64,000 nt of DNA. Source: Burkholderia anthina (GTDB lineage: Bacteria > Pseudomonadota > Gammaproteobacteria > Burkholderiales > Burkholderiaceae). A program made the position numbers and the translations under genes. The notes under the pieces are model-generated. The model saw only the letters and a list, made by a program, of their open reading frames with translations, was not told the origin of the DNA and ran no database searches. The stretch spans positions 1,860,001 to 1,924,000 of the forward strand of contig NZ_CM003768.1 of the NCBI RefSeq assembly GCF_001547525.1, in the 5' to 3' direction. Below are positions 17,741-26,798 of this stretch, piece after piece (the first letter of the stretch is position 1; each line of letters opens with the position of its first letter).

Positions 17741-17950
17741 ATGAGCGACCACGTGTACAAGATGATCGAGCTGACCGGTTCGTCGCGGCAATCGAGCGAC
17801 GACGCGATTCGCAACGCGATCTCGAAAGCCGGCAAGACGCTGCACAACCTGCACTGGTTCCAGGTGACCGAAACCCGCGGCCACATCGAAGGCGATCAGG
17901 TCGTGCACTGGCAGGTCACGCTGAAGGTCGGCATGCGCATCGACGACTGA
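17741..17950 (+). CDS. dodecin (flavin-storage protein)
   Basis: 69 residues. Dodecins form hollow 12-mers that bind flavins (riboflavin, FMN or FAD) and are thought to buffer them. [15 protein letters not shown], the helix with [13 protein letters not shown] and Trp39 in LHWFQVTE (the residue that stacks on the isoalloxazine ring in the family) identify it. GGGAGG lies 6-7 bases before the ATG at 17741. It is transcribed away from the dehydrogenase gene, with the 11-bp array between them. Confidence 0.93.
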   Translation: MSDHVYKMIELTGSSRQSSDDAIRNAISKAGKTLHNLHWFQVTETRGHIEGDQVVHWQVTLKVGMRIDD

Positions 17951-18159
17951 CGCACCCGTCGCCACCCGCCGCGCCGCAGGCCGGATCCGCGCAATACGGA
18001 TCCGCGCGGCGCCGCGCGCCCCCCGTTCAGGCCCCTTGTCGCGGCCCGGCCGGCGGATACCTGCGGGTATCCATCTCTTGACGCTGATTTTCGTTCATAT
18101 TAAAAACGATATACCCCACCCACTCCTCGATCAGCCCAGCCATATAACCCGGAGATAAC

Positions 18160-19089
18160 ATGAGTCAGCAACGCGAGGCGATCGACACGTACCTCTTGCG
18201 CGTCTTGCACACCTTGTTGATGGAGCGCAGCGTCACGCGCGCGGCCGTCAAACTGAACCAGTCGCAACCGGCGATCAGCGCCGCGCTGCGGCGCCTGCGC
18301 GACATCACCGGCGATCCGCTGCTGGTGCGCGGCAAATCCGGCATGGTGCCGACCGAATACGGGCTGCGCCTGCTCGAGCCCGTGCAGAACGCGCTGCGTG
18401 AAATCGAGCGCATCAAGTTCCAGCAGCACAACTTCGACCCGGCCACGTCGATCCGCTGCTACCGGATCGGCTGCCCCGACTACCTGAACGTGCTGTTCGT
18501 GCCGACCGTCGTCGAACGCTTTCGCCTGGCCGCGCCGAATGCGACGCTCGAGTTCCACTCGCTCGGCCCCGCGTTCGACTACGAGCTCGCGCTGGAAGAC
18601 GGCAAGCTCGACATCGTCGTCGGCAACTGGCCCGAGCCGCCCGAGCAACTGCACCTGTCGAACCTGTTCGTCGATGAGATCGTCTGCCTGATGAGCAACA
18701 CGCACCCGTTCGCGAAGCGCGGCGGGCTCACGCTCGACCAGTACCTGAACGCGCCGCATCTCGCGCCGACGCCGTACTCGGTCGGCCAGCGCGGCGCGAT
18801 CGACGTGCATCTCGCGCGCGAACGGCTCAAGCGCCACGTGGTCGTCACGCTGCCGTACTTCAACCTCGCGCCTTACGTGCTCGTGAAGTCGGACCTGATC
18901 TTCACGACCACGCGGCTGTTCGCCGATCATTACGCGAAGTTCCTGCCGTTGTCGGTCGTGCCCGCGCCGCTCGACTTCCCGCCGATGCAGTATTACCAGC
19001 TGTGGCACGAGCGCTGCCATTACTCCGACGAAGTGCGCTGGCTGCGCAGCCTCGTCGCCGAAGCCACCCGCACGCTGATCGAGGCGTAA
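18160..19089 (+). CDS. LysR-family transcriptional regulator
   Basis: 309 residues. An N-terminal winged HTH is clear (LLMERSVTRAAVKLNQSQPAISAALRRL over two parts, about residues 15-50), followed by a periplasmic-binding-protein-like effector domain. It is convergent with the 8-oxoguanine deaminase gene 131 bases away and is the only nearby regulator at this side of the purine cluster, so purine control is possible but unproven. A TTGACG at 18078-18083 may belong to its promoter; no well-spaced -10 was found. Confidence 0.9.
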   Translation: MSQQREAIDTYLLRVLHTLLMERSVTRAAVKLNQSQPAISAALRRLRDITGDPLLVRGKSGMVPTEYGLRLLEPVQNALREIERIKFQQHNFDPATSIRCYRIGCPDYLNVLFVPTVVERFRLAAPNATLEFHSLGPAFDYELALEDGKLDIVVGNWPEPPEQLHLSNLFVDEIVCLMSNTHPFAKRGGLTLDQYLNAPHLAPTPYSVGQRGAIDVHLARERLKRHVVVTLPYFNLAPYVLVKSDLIFTTTRLFADHYAKFLPLSVVPAPLDFPPMQYYQLWHERCHYSDEVRWLRSLVAEATRTLIEA

Positions 19090-19220
19090 GCGCACAGGGC
19101 GCGCCCCGCGCGCGCCGGTCACGCCGTTGCGCGTGGCCGCGGCGGGTTGCGCGGCGGGCGGTGGCCGCCACGGCCGCGCACCCGATCCGCAACGTGCTGC
19201 GCGACCTCCGCGCCGACGCG

Positions 19221-20633
19221 TCAGCGCGACGCTTCCACGAGCGCGTGCGCAAGCGCGTTGTGGCGCTCGATCACGGGCGGCAGATCGAGCGTGGCCAGCC
19301 GCCCTTCGCGCACCACCACCTTGCCGTTCACCACCGTGTACGCCGTCTGCGACGGCGCGCAGAACACGAGCGCCGCGACCGGATCGTGCAGCGCGCCCGC
19401 GAACAACGGCTGACGCAGGTCGAACGCGGCGAAATCCGCGGCCATGCCGGGTTTCAGCGCGCCGATGTCGTCGCGGTTCAGCACCTTCGCGCCGCCGAGC
19501 GTCGCGATCTCGAGCGCTTCGCGCGCGGTCATCGCGTCGGGCCCGAAGCCGACGCGCTGCAACAGCAGCGCCTGGCGTACCTCGGCGACCATCTGCGCGC
19601 CGTCGTTCGATGCGGAACCGTCGACGCCGAGCCCCACCGGCACGCCCGCGAGTCGCATCTTCTTCACCGGCGCGATGCCGGACGCGAGCCGCATGTTCGA
19701 GCACGGGCAATGCGCGACACCCGTGCCGGTGCGCGCGAACAGGCCGATGCCCGCATCGTCGAGCTGCACGCAGTGCGCATGCCACACGTCGTGACCGACC
19801 CAGCCGAGGTCTTCCGCGTATTCGGCCGGCGTCATCCCGAACTTCTCGCGGCTGTATGCGATGTCGTTGACGTTCTCCGCGAGGTGCGTGTGCAGCGACA
19901 CGCCGTATTCGCGCGCGAGCACGGCCGCGTCGCGCATCAACTCGCGGCTCACCGAGAATGGCGAGCACGGCGCGACCACCACGCGCAGCATCGCGTAGCG
20001 GCCTTCGTCGTGATAGGTCTCGATCAGGCGCTGCGTGTCGCGCAGGATATCGGGTTCGCGTTCGACGACCGAATCGGGCGGCAGCCCGCCGTCGCGCTGG
20101 CCGACGCTCATCGCGCCGCGGCTCGCGTGAAAGCGCATGCCGATCCGCCGCGCGGCGCCGATGCTGTCGTCGAGCCGGCTGCCGTTCGGATAGATGTACA
20201 GATGGTCGCTCGACGTCGTGCAGCCCGACTGCAGCAGCTCGGCCATCGCGGTGAGCGTCGACACCTCGATCATCTCGGGCGTCAGGTGCGCCCAGATCCG
20301 GTACAGGTTCGTGAGCCAGCCGAACAGTTCGGCGTTCTGCGCGGCCGGCACCGCGCGCGTGAGGCTCTGGTACATGTGGTGATGCGTGTTCACGAGCCCC
20401 GGGATCACGAGGTGGCCGCGCAGGTCGAGCACTTCGTCGGCCGTGTCGGGCAGCTCGGCGCTCGGGCCGACCGCGACGATCCGGTTGTCTTCGATGTAGA
20501 GCCCCGCGTCGCGCAGCTCGCGGCGCGTGTCGTCCATGGTCACGAGCACGTCGGCGTGCTTGACCAGCAGGGTCGTCGGGCGGGATGAGGTGTGGTTGGG
20601 CGCGCGTGCGCCAGCGTGCTGCTCGAGATTCAT
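19221..20633 (-). CDS. 8-oxoguanine deaminase (amidohydrolase family)
   Basis: 470 residues. It belongs to the TrzN/AtzB/guanine-deaminase-like amidohydrolase superfamily: metal-binding NTHHHMYQSLTRA, HTHLAEN and the GLGVDGSASND aspartate motif. The family member with this wording hydrolyses 8-oxoguanine to urate and ammonia. That product feeds directly into the urate pathway encoded next to it (puuD, hiuH, uraD). The ATG at 20633 is used; the frame upstream is open but without similarity. Hydroxydechloroatrazine-type activity is an alternative annotation of the same family. Confidence 0.82.
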   Translation of the reverse strand: MNLEQHAGARAPNHTSSRPTTLLVKHADVLVTMDDTRRELRDAGLYIEDNRIVAVGPSAELPDTADEVLDLRGHLVIPGLVNTHHHMYQSLTRAVPAAQNAELFGWLTNLYRIWAHLTPEMIEVSTLTAMAELLQSGCTTSSDHLYIYPNGSRLDDSIGAARRIGMRFHASRGAMSVGQRDGGLPPDSVVEREPDILRDTQRLIETYHDEGRYAMLRVVVAPCSPFSVSRELMRDAAVLAREYGVSLHTHLAENVNDIAYSREKFGMTPAEYAEDLGWVGHDVWHAHCVQLDDAGIGLFARTGTGVAHCPCSNMRLASGIAPVKKMRLAGVPVGLGVDGSASNDGAQMVAEVRQALLLQRVGFGPDAMTAREALEIATLGGAKVLNRDDIGALKPGMAADFAAFDLRQPLFAGALHDPVAALVFCAPSQTAYTVVNGKVVVREGRLATLDLPPVIERHNALAHALVEASR

Positions 20634-21140
20634 GCGTTCTCCGCGTCGGTCTGCCTCCCGGGTTGCCCTGGAGGCGGTCACACAGCCGTTCGAACGCTGA
20701 ATCGCGGCACGCCCCGGTGCCTGCGTCCGTTCGAACGCCCTGGCCCGGTTACCCGGCGTGCTCGCCGTCTTCGGGGTACGCGCGGGCCACGGGCCGACGC
20801 GCACGGCGGGAGGATCGCCCAAGCGCGCGCCGCGCACAATGCGCGATCCCGAATACCGTCCTTCAGGGATTCGGTATGGTACGCCGCCCGCCACCCCGCC
20901 GGGCGCCCGGCATCCACGCGCGAAGCCCTGTCGGGCGGGCCGTCGACAGCCGCTCATGCGCGGCGCATTATCTTCGATATCGCGCACGTATTTGCACGGG
21001 GAACCTTTTTACAATGCCTGCACGGCGCTCGCTTCACGCTCGCCGACGGGTATGTAGCCACGTGACGTGGAGCCTCGATCCGCCGCACAGTCATGGATCG
21101 GGTCGCCGCCGAACCTCGCATTCACACAAGGACACAACGA
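20634..21140. other. 507-bp divergent intergenic region of the purine cluster
   Basis: No gene is supported. It separates the 8-oxoguanine deaminase gene from hiuH, contains two copies of the palindrome CGTTCGAACG, and has a TACAAT (21011-21016) that may be the -10 of hiuH, though no -35 with good spacing was found. Confidence 0.5.
20686..20738. promoter_or_regulatory. twin palindromic sites CCGTTCGAACGC
   Basis: The 12-mer CCGTTCGAACGC occurs at 20686-20697 and again at 20727-20738, 41 bases apart (close to four helical turns). The core CGTTCGAACG is a perfect 10-bp palindrome. The position in the divergent purine-gene promoter region suggests an operator pair for a dimeric regulator; the protein is unknown. 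Confidence 0.5.
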
Positions 21141-21494
21141 ATGGGAAAGCTCACTACCCACGTACTCGATACGGCGCACGGCCGTCCCGGCGCGGCCATC
21201 AAGGTCGACCTCTACGCGCTGGACGGCGAATCGCGCCGCGCGATCAAGACCGTGCTGACCAATAGCGACGGCCGCTGCGACGAACCGCTGCTCGAAGGCG
21301 CCGCGCTCGCCGCCGGCGAATACGAACTCGTGTTCCATGCCGGCGACTACTTCGCGTCACTCGGCGTGAAGGTGCCCGAACCCCGCTTCGTCGACCGCGT
21401 CGTGCTGCGCTTCGGCATCGCCGACACCGGCGCGCACTACCACGTGCCGCTGCTCGTGTCGCCGTGGTCGTACAGCACCTATCGCGGCAGCTGA
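21141..21494 (+). CDS. hiuH: 5-hydroxyisourate hydrolase (transthyretin-like)
   Basis: 117 residues. It hydrolyses 5-hydroxyisourate to OHCU, the second step of urate breakdown. The family marks are THVLDTAHGRPG at the N terminus, a central LTNSDGRCD and the C-terminal SPWSYSTYRGS, which corresponds to the family YRGS tetrapeptide. It has no signal peptide. It is followed after 53 bases by puuD on the same strand. Confidence 0.96.
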   Translation: MGKLTTHVLDTAHGRPGAAIKVDLYALDGESRRAIKTVLTNSDGRCDEPLLEGAALAAGEYELVFHAGDYFASLGVKVPEPRFVDRVVLRFGIADTGAHYHVPLLVSPWSYSTYRGS

Positions 21495-21547
21495 CAGACG
21501 AATCAGCGCCTGCATCAAGACAAACGATCTGAGTCTGGAGGAGTTTC

Positions 21548-22741
21548 ATGGAAGGCTTCATCACCGACTGGCTGAACCTCGCGCTGCGATGGCTGCACGT
21601 CATCGTCGCCATCGCGTGGATCGGCGAGTCGTTCTATTTCGTCGCGCTCGACAACAGCCTGAAACCGCCGACCGACGCGAACCAGCGCAAGCGCGGCGTG
21701 TTCGGCGAGCTGTGGCACGTCCACGGCGGCGGTTTCTACAACATGCAGAAGTACACGGTCGCCCCGCCGGAAATGCCGGACGACCTGCACTGGTCGAAGT
21801 GGCCGTCGTACACGACGTGGCTGTCGGGCTTCACGCTGTTCTTCGTGCTGTACCTGCTCGCCCCGAACACGTACCTGATCGACAAGAACGTGCTCGACAT
21901 GGGCCCGGTCGTCGCCGTCGCCTCCGCGCTCGGCTTCCTCGCGGCCGGCTGGATCGTCTACGACTCGCTGTGCCGCATCCTCGGCACCAACGACCGCGTG
22001 CTCGGCATCTGCGTGGGCCTCTACGTCGTCGCCGCCGCGTACCTCGCATGCCACATCTTCTCGGGCCGGGCCGCCTACCTGATCGTCGGCGCGATGCTCG
22101 CGACGATCATGTCGGCGAACGTGTTCTTCGTGATCATCCCGGGCCAGCGCAAGATGGTCGACAAGATGCTCAAGGGCGAGGAACCGAATCCGATCTACGG
22201 CAAGCGCGGCAAGCAGCGCTCGGTGCACAACACGTACTTCACGCTGCCGGTCGTGTTCGCGATGCTGTCGAACCACTATGCGATGACGTACACGAACAAG
22301 TTCAACTGGGTCGTGCTCGTGCTGATCATGCTGGCCGGCGCGCTGATTCGCCAGTTCTTCGTGATGCGCCACCGCGGCAAGCAGCTGTGGTACCTGCCGA
22401 TCGGCGGCGTCGCGCTGCTGTCGGGCGCGCTGGTGTGGACGATGCCGAAGCCAGTCGCGCCGGAAGCGCAAGCGGCCAACGCACCGAAGATCGTGATCAA
22501 CGACATCATGCCGATCCTGCAGCAGCGCTGCGTCGCGTGCCACTCGGCCAAGCCGACGCTGATGGGCAGTGCGCCCGCCGGCGTGATGTTCGACACGCCC
22601 GACGAAGTGTCGAAGAACGCGCAGCGCATCTACGACCAGGCCGTGCGCCTGAAGGCGATGCCGATCGGCAACGTCACGCACATGACCGACGACGAGCGGA
22701 CGAAGCTCGCCGCGTGGTTCGAGGGCGGTGCGGTCAAGTAA
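21548..22741 (+). CDS. puuD: urate hydroxylase PuuD (membrane, with cytochrome c domain)
   Basis: 397 residues. PuuD oxidises urate to 5-hydroxyisourate at the inner membrane and passes electrons to the respiratory chain without making hydrogen peroxide. About eight hydrophobic segments span the N-terminal 310 residues (RWLHVIVAIAWIGESFYFVAL first), followed by a C-terminal cytochrome c-like domain with heme motif CVACH (QQRCVACHSAKP). TGGAGGAG precedes the start. It is cotranscribed with hiuH and closed by a strong terminator. Confidence 0.95.
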   Translation: MEGFITDWLNLALRWLHVIVAIAWIGESFYFVALDNSLKPPTDANQRKRGVFGELWHVHGGGFYNMQKYTVAPPEMPDDLHWSKWPSYTTWLSGFTLFFVLYLLAPNTYLIDKNVLDMGPVVAVASALGFLAAGWIVYDSLCRILGTNDRVLGICVGLYVVAAAYLACHIFSGRAAYLIVGAMLATIMSANVFFVIIPGQRKMVDKMLKGEEPNPIYGKRGKQRSVHNTYFTLPVVFAMLSNHYAMTYTNKFNWVVLVLIMLAGALIRQFFVMRHRGKQLWYLPIGGVALLSGALVWTMPKPVAPEAQAANAPKIVINDIMPILQQRCVACHSAKPTLMGSAPAGVMFDTPDEVSKNAQRIYDQAVRLKAMPIGNVTHMTDDERTKLAAWFEGGAVK

Positions 22742-22792
22742 GCCGCCCGCCGGGCGCCGGAAATCATTCGCCGGCGCCAGCCTCTTCGTTCT

Positions 22793-22819
22793 CGGGCCCG
22801 GTGACGGGCCCGTTTTTTT
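22793..22819 (+). terminator. terminator after puuD
   Basis: CGGGCCCG (22793-22800) / CGGGCCCG (22805-22812) with loop GTGA is followed by seven T residues. Confidence 0.92.
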
Positions 22820-22903
22820 GCCCGCGCGGGGGTGAATGCGCTTCGCGCGTCAGCCGGGCATCGCGTCTTCCGCTTCGCGGAACGTCGAACCGCAACGCTC
22901 GAC

Positions 22904-23290
22904 TCACGCGTCGACCGTCTCCGGCAGCCGCGCGATCGCCTTGATCTCGAACTGGAAGCCGTACAGCCAGGTCACGCCGACGGCGGTCAGCGTCGGATGC
23001 GGTGCGTCGCCCCAGTATTCGGGCACGATTTCCCAGACGCGCTCGAACGTCGCCTCGGGATCGACGAGGAACACCGTCACGTCGACGACGTCGTCGAACG
23101 TGCAGCCGACCGCCCGCAGCACCCCATTCAGGTTGTCGAACGCGCGGCGGACCTGCGCGCCCAGCTCCGGCTCGGGCGAACCGTCCTCGCGGCTGCCGAC
23201 TTGCCCGGACACGAACAGGAAGCCGTTCGAGCGCAGCGCCGGCGAGTAACGGTTGCGGTCGTACAGCGGGACTACATGGCCGCCGCGCAT
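22904..23290 (-). CDS. RidA family protein
   Basis: 128 residues. RidA/YjgF-type proteins are small trimers, many of which deaminate reactive enamine/imine intermediates. GFLFVSGQVG, a central AFDNLNGVL helix and VDVTVFLVDPE mark the family. The ATG at 23290 is the best start; the frame continues upstream, but there the opposite strand carries a LysR remnant. The catalytic Arg position could not be verified by eye. The gene is convergent with puuD and lies upstream of no cotranscribed partner. Confidence 0.85.
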   Translation of the reverse strand: MRGGHVVPLYDRNRYSPALRSNGFLFVSGQVGSREDGSPEPELGAQVRRAFDNLNGVLRAVGCTFDDVVDVTVFLVDPEATFERVWEIVPEYWGDAPHPTLTAVGVTWLYGFQFEIKAIARLPETVDA

Positions 23291-23503
23291 CGCGCGAGCG
23301 GCGACCTGGTGCCGCTGTTCGAGCAGTGGCAACTCGAACCGATGCCGATGTATGTCGCCTTCCCGCCGAACCGGCACGTCAGCGCGAAGCTGCGCGTATT
23401 CGTCGACTGGGTGGCCGAGCTGATGGCGCGGCATGCGCCGGTCGCGAGCCGCCGCCGCCGCGGTCAGGGTGCGCGCGATACGCGCAAGGGCGCGGCGGCC
23501 TGA
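23270..23503 (+). pseudogene. C-terminal remnant of a LysR-family regulator
   Basis: From the GAC codon at 23270 the plus strand encodes DYMAAAHRASGDLVPLFEQW, then PMPMYVAFPPNRHVSAKLRV and FVDWVAELMARHAP, the characteristic last 60-70 residues of a LysR effector domain, ending at a normal stop. The remaining ~230 residues are absent: upstream of 23270 the sequence is the antisense of ridA. A deletion or insertion fused the ridA start region to a decayed regulator. No start codon or ribosome site is obvious for the fragment, so it is probably not translated. Confidence 0.75.
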
Positions 23504-23526
23504 TTCGCCTGAAAACGACGCGCATG

Positions 23527-23554
23527 AAAAAACCCGCGCGGATCGCGCGGGTTT
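23527..23554 (-). terminator. terminator of the allantoin operon (after allA)
   Basis: Read on the minus strand: AACCCGCGCG / CGCGCGGGTT hairpin followed by TTTT (A-run at 23527-23532). Confidence 0.88.
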
Positions 23555-23578
23555 CGATCGACGGACGATCGGCCCGAC

Positions 23579-24091
23579 TCAGGCCGTCAACGGATGCAGC
23601 GCGTCGTCGGTGAGCCACAGCGATTCCGGCAGATCCTGCTCGTTCAGGTTCAGGCCGTCGCCGCCGCGATCGACGACGATGAAGTCGCTGACGCCGCCGA
23701 GCGCGATCAGCGGGTGATGCCACACGCCCTTCGCGTAGTTCACGCCCTGCCAGCCGCTCGTGACGAACGCGCGGATCTTCGCCGGATCGAGATCGCCCGC
23801 CGGCGCGACGACGACGAGATACGGCCGGTCGTTCAGCGGCACGAACGCCTGGCTGCCGAGCGGGTGCCGCTCCAGCATCTTCACTTCGAACGGCAGCGTG
23901 CGCGGCTGGCCGCGAAACAGGTTGACGAGCGGGCGGCCGCCTTCGTCGGCCACGTCGACTTTCGCGAGATCGTGAAAGCGGATCGTCGTGCCGAGGTTGA
24001 TCGGGATCTGCTTCGCCCCTTCCGTTTCGATCACGTCGCCGAACGGCGCGAAGGCTTCCCTGGTCAGCGGTTCGATGGCAAGCGTCTTCAT
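23579..24091 (-). CDS. allA: ureidoglycolate lyase
   Basis: 170 residues. AllA splits ureidoglycolate into glyoxylate and urea, the last step of the pathway. [20 protein letters not shown] at the start, [21 protein letters not shown] in the cupin core and GVWHHPL (metal-site region) are typical. The start ATG at 24091 overlaps the stop of the allantoicase gene by four bases, indicating translational coupling. Confidence 0.95.
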   Translation of the reverse strand: MKTLAIEPLTREAFAPFGDVIETEGAKQIPINLGTTIRFHDLAKVDVADEGGRPLVNLFRGQPRTLPFEVKMLERHPLGSQAFVPLNDRPYLVVVAPAGDLDPAKIRAFVTSGWQGVNYAKGVWHHPLIALGGVSDFIVVDRGGDGLNLNEQDLPESLWLTDDALHPLTA

Positions 24092-25101
24092 TTGTCGAGC
24101 GTCCCCCACAGGCGCAGGCGCGACACGCCGCCATCGGGAATGATGTTCAGCCGCACGTGCGTGACGGGGCCGAGCGACGCGATCTCATGTTCGAAGTAGT
24201 GCTGCTTGTCCATCTGCAGCTTCTGCTCGCCGAGCAGCACCGGCCAGAACATCGACTGCGTGATCAACGAGCTGTCGGTGCCGCCCGACACGTACGCGGC
24301 CTGGATCGAGCAGCGGTCCGGGTAGTTGCCCTTGAAGAACGCGGTATCGACTTCGATCTTGCGGATCACGCCCGGCTGCGCGAGCGCGATGATCGCCCAG
24401 TCGTTGCCCGGTTCGCGGCGGCGGCGGGTTTCCCAGCCGTCACCCATGTTCACGCCACGGCCCGGCAGCAGCAGGTTCGACGCGACGCCGAAGTGCTGGT
24501 TGTTCGCGGCCACCACGTAGCCGCCGTTTTCCATCGCCGCGAGATCGAACTGCTCGGTCGCGCTCGCGCCGGCCCAGTCGAGCTGCGGCTGGCCATACAC
24601 GCGCAGGCGCGCGATGCCGCCGTCCGGGTAGATGTTCACGCGCAGGTGCGTGAACGCACGCGCGTCGCTCGCTTCGACGTAGTGATGGCTGTTGCCCTGC
24701 AGCGTCGTCGGCGGCACGATCTCGACCCAGTCGGTCGCCTGCGTCGGCGCGCCGTCGGCCACGAACGCGGCCTCGATCGACGCGGCCGGCGGGAAGTTGC
24801 CGGTGAAGTGGCTCGTGTCGATGTCGAAGCCCTTGATCACGCCCGGCCGCGCGAGCTTGACGATGCACCAGTCGTAGCCGGTCGTACGCTTGCGGCGCGT
24901 TTCCCAGCCGTCCATCCACTTGCCGTGATCGTCGTACTTGCCGGGAATGAAGACGGCCGGCTCGGGGTTCAGCATCCGCTCCTTCGGCGCGAAGAAGTCG
25001 TCGCTGGCCTCGAGCGCCTGCGCACCGAGACGCGGGTCGGCAAGGTTCACGTAGCGCCGCGTGAAATCGGGTGCGTTCGGATCGAGAAGCGGAACAGCCA
25101 T
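24088..25101 (-). CDS. alc: allantoicase
   Basis: 337 residues. It hydrolyses allantoate to ureidoglycolate and urea. The protein is two tandem repeats of a jelly-roll domain: the wording [10 protein letters not shown]...[20 protein letters not shown] in the first half recurs as [10 protein letters not shown]...[20 protein letters not shown] in the second (motifs at about 64-95 and 224-255), as known for allantoicases. It sits 75 bases downstream of uraD and overlaps allA. Confidence 0.95.
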   Translation of the reverse strand: MAVPLLDPNAPDFTRRYVNLADPRLGAQALEASDDFFAPKERMLNPEPAVFIPGKYDDHGKWMDGWETRRKRTTGYDWCIVKLARPGVIKGFDIDTSHFTGNFPPAASIEAAFVADGAPTQATDWVEIVPPTTLQGNSHHYVEASDARAFTHLRVNIYPDGGIARLRVYGQPQLDWAGASATEQFDLAAMENGGYVVAANNQHFGVASNLLLPGRGVNMGDGWETRRRREPGNDWAIIALAQPGVIRKIEVDTAFFKGNYPDRCSIQAAYVSGGTDSSLITQSMFWPVLLGEQKLQMDKQHYFEHEIASLGPVTHVRLNIIPDGGVSRLRLWGTLDK

Positions 25102-25176
25102 GATGTTTCCTTGTTTCAGTGAAGCGATCGGGCCGCCGCGACGCGGCGGCCCAGAGTGCGGTGTCAGACGGCGACG

Positions 25177-25698
25177 TCAGGCGTCGATCAGGTCGTCGAG
25201 GCGAAAGCGCGCGATCCGGTAGATCTGGTCGAGGCTCGCGCGCAGCTCCTCGTCGCGCGAATGATTCACGCGCGACTCGAAGTTCGCGATGATGCCGTGC
25301 CGGTCATAGCCGCGCACCGCCAGGATGAACGGGAAGCCGAATTTCTCGCGATACGTGCGGTTCAGCGTCAGCAGCTTGTCGAATTCTTCCTGCGTGCACT
25401 GGTCGAGGCCCGCGCCGCTCTGCTCGCGGGTCGACTCGGCCGTCAGCTCGCCGCGCACGGCGGCCTTGCCGGCCAGCTCCGGGTGGGCGTTGATCAGGGC
25501 GAGCTGGCGCGCTTCGCCGCCGGTTTCCACCGCATCCGACATCGTCTCGTGCAGCGAGTCGATGCTCGCGAACGGCCGCTTGCCCGCGGCGACCTCGGCC
25601 ACCCACGGCGAATGTTCGAAGATGCCCGACAGCGCCGCGACGAATGCGCCGGGCGCCATCGTGTTCAGTTGCTCCAACGTGTAACGCATCGCCTTCAT
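25177..25698 (-). CDS. uraD: OHCU decarboxylase
   Basis: 173 residues, all-helical. UraD decarboxylates 2-oxo-4-hydroxy-4-carboxy-5-ureidoimidazoline stereospecifically to S-allantoin. The family features are FVAALSGIFEHSPWVAE near the N terminus, INAHPELAGKAA with the conserved His, and FPFILAVRGYDRHGI. Its start overlaps the puuE stop by four bases (ATGA). Confidence 0.95.
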   Translation of the reverse strand: MKAMRYTLEQLNTMAPGAFVAALSGIFEHSPWVAEVAAGKRPFASIDSLHETMSDAVETGGEARQLALINAHPELAGKAAVRGELTAESTREQSGAGLDQCTQEEFDKLLTLNRTYREKFGFPFILAVRGYDRHGIIANFESRVNHSRDEELRASLDQIYRIARFRLDDLIDA

Positions 25699-26648
25699 GC
25701 TTTCCCTTCGTTTCGATGATTGGGCTGATACGGATGATGTTCACGCCAGTGACGCGCGATATCGACACGGCGCGTCACCCATACGCGATCGTGCTGCTCG
25801 ATGTGGTCGAGAAAACGCTGCAGCCCGCGGAACCGGCCCGGCCGGCCGAGCAGCCGGCAGTGCATGCCGATCGACAGCATCTTCGGCGCCTCGTCGCCCT
25901 CCGCGTACAGCACGTCGAAGGCGTCGCGCAGGTACTGGAAGAAGTGGTCGCCGGTGTTGAAGCCCTGCGGCGTCGCGAAACGCATGTCGTTCGTGTCGAG
26001 CGTGTACGGCACGATCAGTTGCGGCGACGTGCGGCCGCCCGACACCTCGACGTCCATCCAGAACGGCAGGTCGTCGCCGTAGTTGTCGGAGTCGTACAGG
26101 AAGCCGCCGTATTCGGCGACCAGGCGGTGCGTATTGGGGCTGTCGCGGCCCGTGTACCAGCCGAGCGGACGCTCGCCCGTCACGCGCTCGATCGCCTCCA
26201 TCCCGAGGCGCATGTGCTCGGCTTCGAGCTCCGGCGTCATGCTCTGGTAGTGGATCCAGCGCCAGCCGTGGCACGCGATTTCATGGCCGAGCTCGACGAA
26301 TGCGCGCGCAAGCTCCGGATGACGCTCGATCGCCATGCCGACGCCGAATACCGTCAGCGGCAATCCACGCTTCTCGAATTCGCGCAGGATGCGCCACACG
26401 CCGGCCCGCGACCCGTATTCGTAGATCGACTCCATGCTCATGTGGCGGTCCGGGTACGCGGCCGCGCCGACGATTTCGGACAGGAACTGCTCGGAGCCCG
26501 GATCGCCGTGCAGCACGCAGTTCTCGCCGCCCTCCTCGTAGTTCAGCACGAATTGCACGGCGACGCGGGCGCGCCCCGGCCAGTTCGCCTGCACGGGATG
26601 GCGGCCGTAGCCGATCAGGTCGCGAGGATAGTTGGGATCGAGTGGCAT
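25695..26648 (-). CDS. puuE: allantoinase PuuE (polysaccharide-deacetylase fold)
   Basis: 317 residues. PuuE is the metal-independent allantoinase related to polysaccharide deacetylases; it opens allantoin to allantoate. DPNYPRDLIGYGRHPVQANWPG at its N terminus (two parts), EIACHGWRWIHYQ and WYTGRDSPNTHRL are characteristic of this type and distinguish it from the amidohydrolase AllB, which is not present here. It is the first gene of the coupled puuE-uraD-alc-allA unit. Confidence 0.94.
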   Translation of the reverse strand: MPLDPNYPRDLIGYGRHPVQANWPGRARVAVQFVLNYEEGGENCVLHGDPGSEQFLSEIVGAAAYPDRHMSMESIYEYGSRAGVWRILREFEKRGLPLTVFGVGMAIERHPELARAFVELGHEIACHGWRWIHYQSMTPELEAEHMRLGMEAIERVTGERPLGWYTGRDSPNTHRLVAEYGGFLYDSDNYGDDLPFWMDVEVSGGRTSPQLIVPYTLDTNDMRFATPQGFNTGDHFFQYLRDAFDVLYAEGDEAPKMLSIGMHCRLLGRPGRFRGLQRFLDHIEQHDRVWVTRRVDIARHWREHHPYQPNHRNEGKA

Positions 26649-26798
26649 GGGTTCGAGGTGCGGCGAAAGCCTTGCTGAAGTAATGGGTTCGCATCGGCTG
26701 CACGGCGCCCCGAGGCCGGCCGCACGAGCCGATGCGATGACGGCCCAGTGTAGCGAAAACGCTCATACGCGCCCATACAGCGGCGCAGATAGTGCGTG

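Noticed and set aside
18078-18106. TTGACG with TATTAA as promoter of the LysR gene
   Set aside because: Spacing is only 14 bases; no better -10 found, so not listed as a promoter.
20993-21016. TTGCAC and TACAAT as hiuH promoter
   Set aside because: Spacing of 12 bases is too short for a sigma70 promoter.
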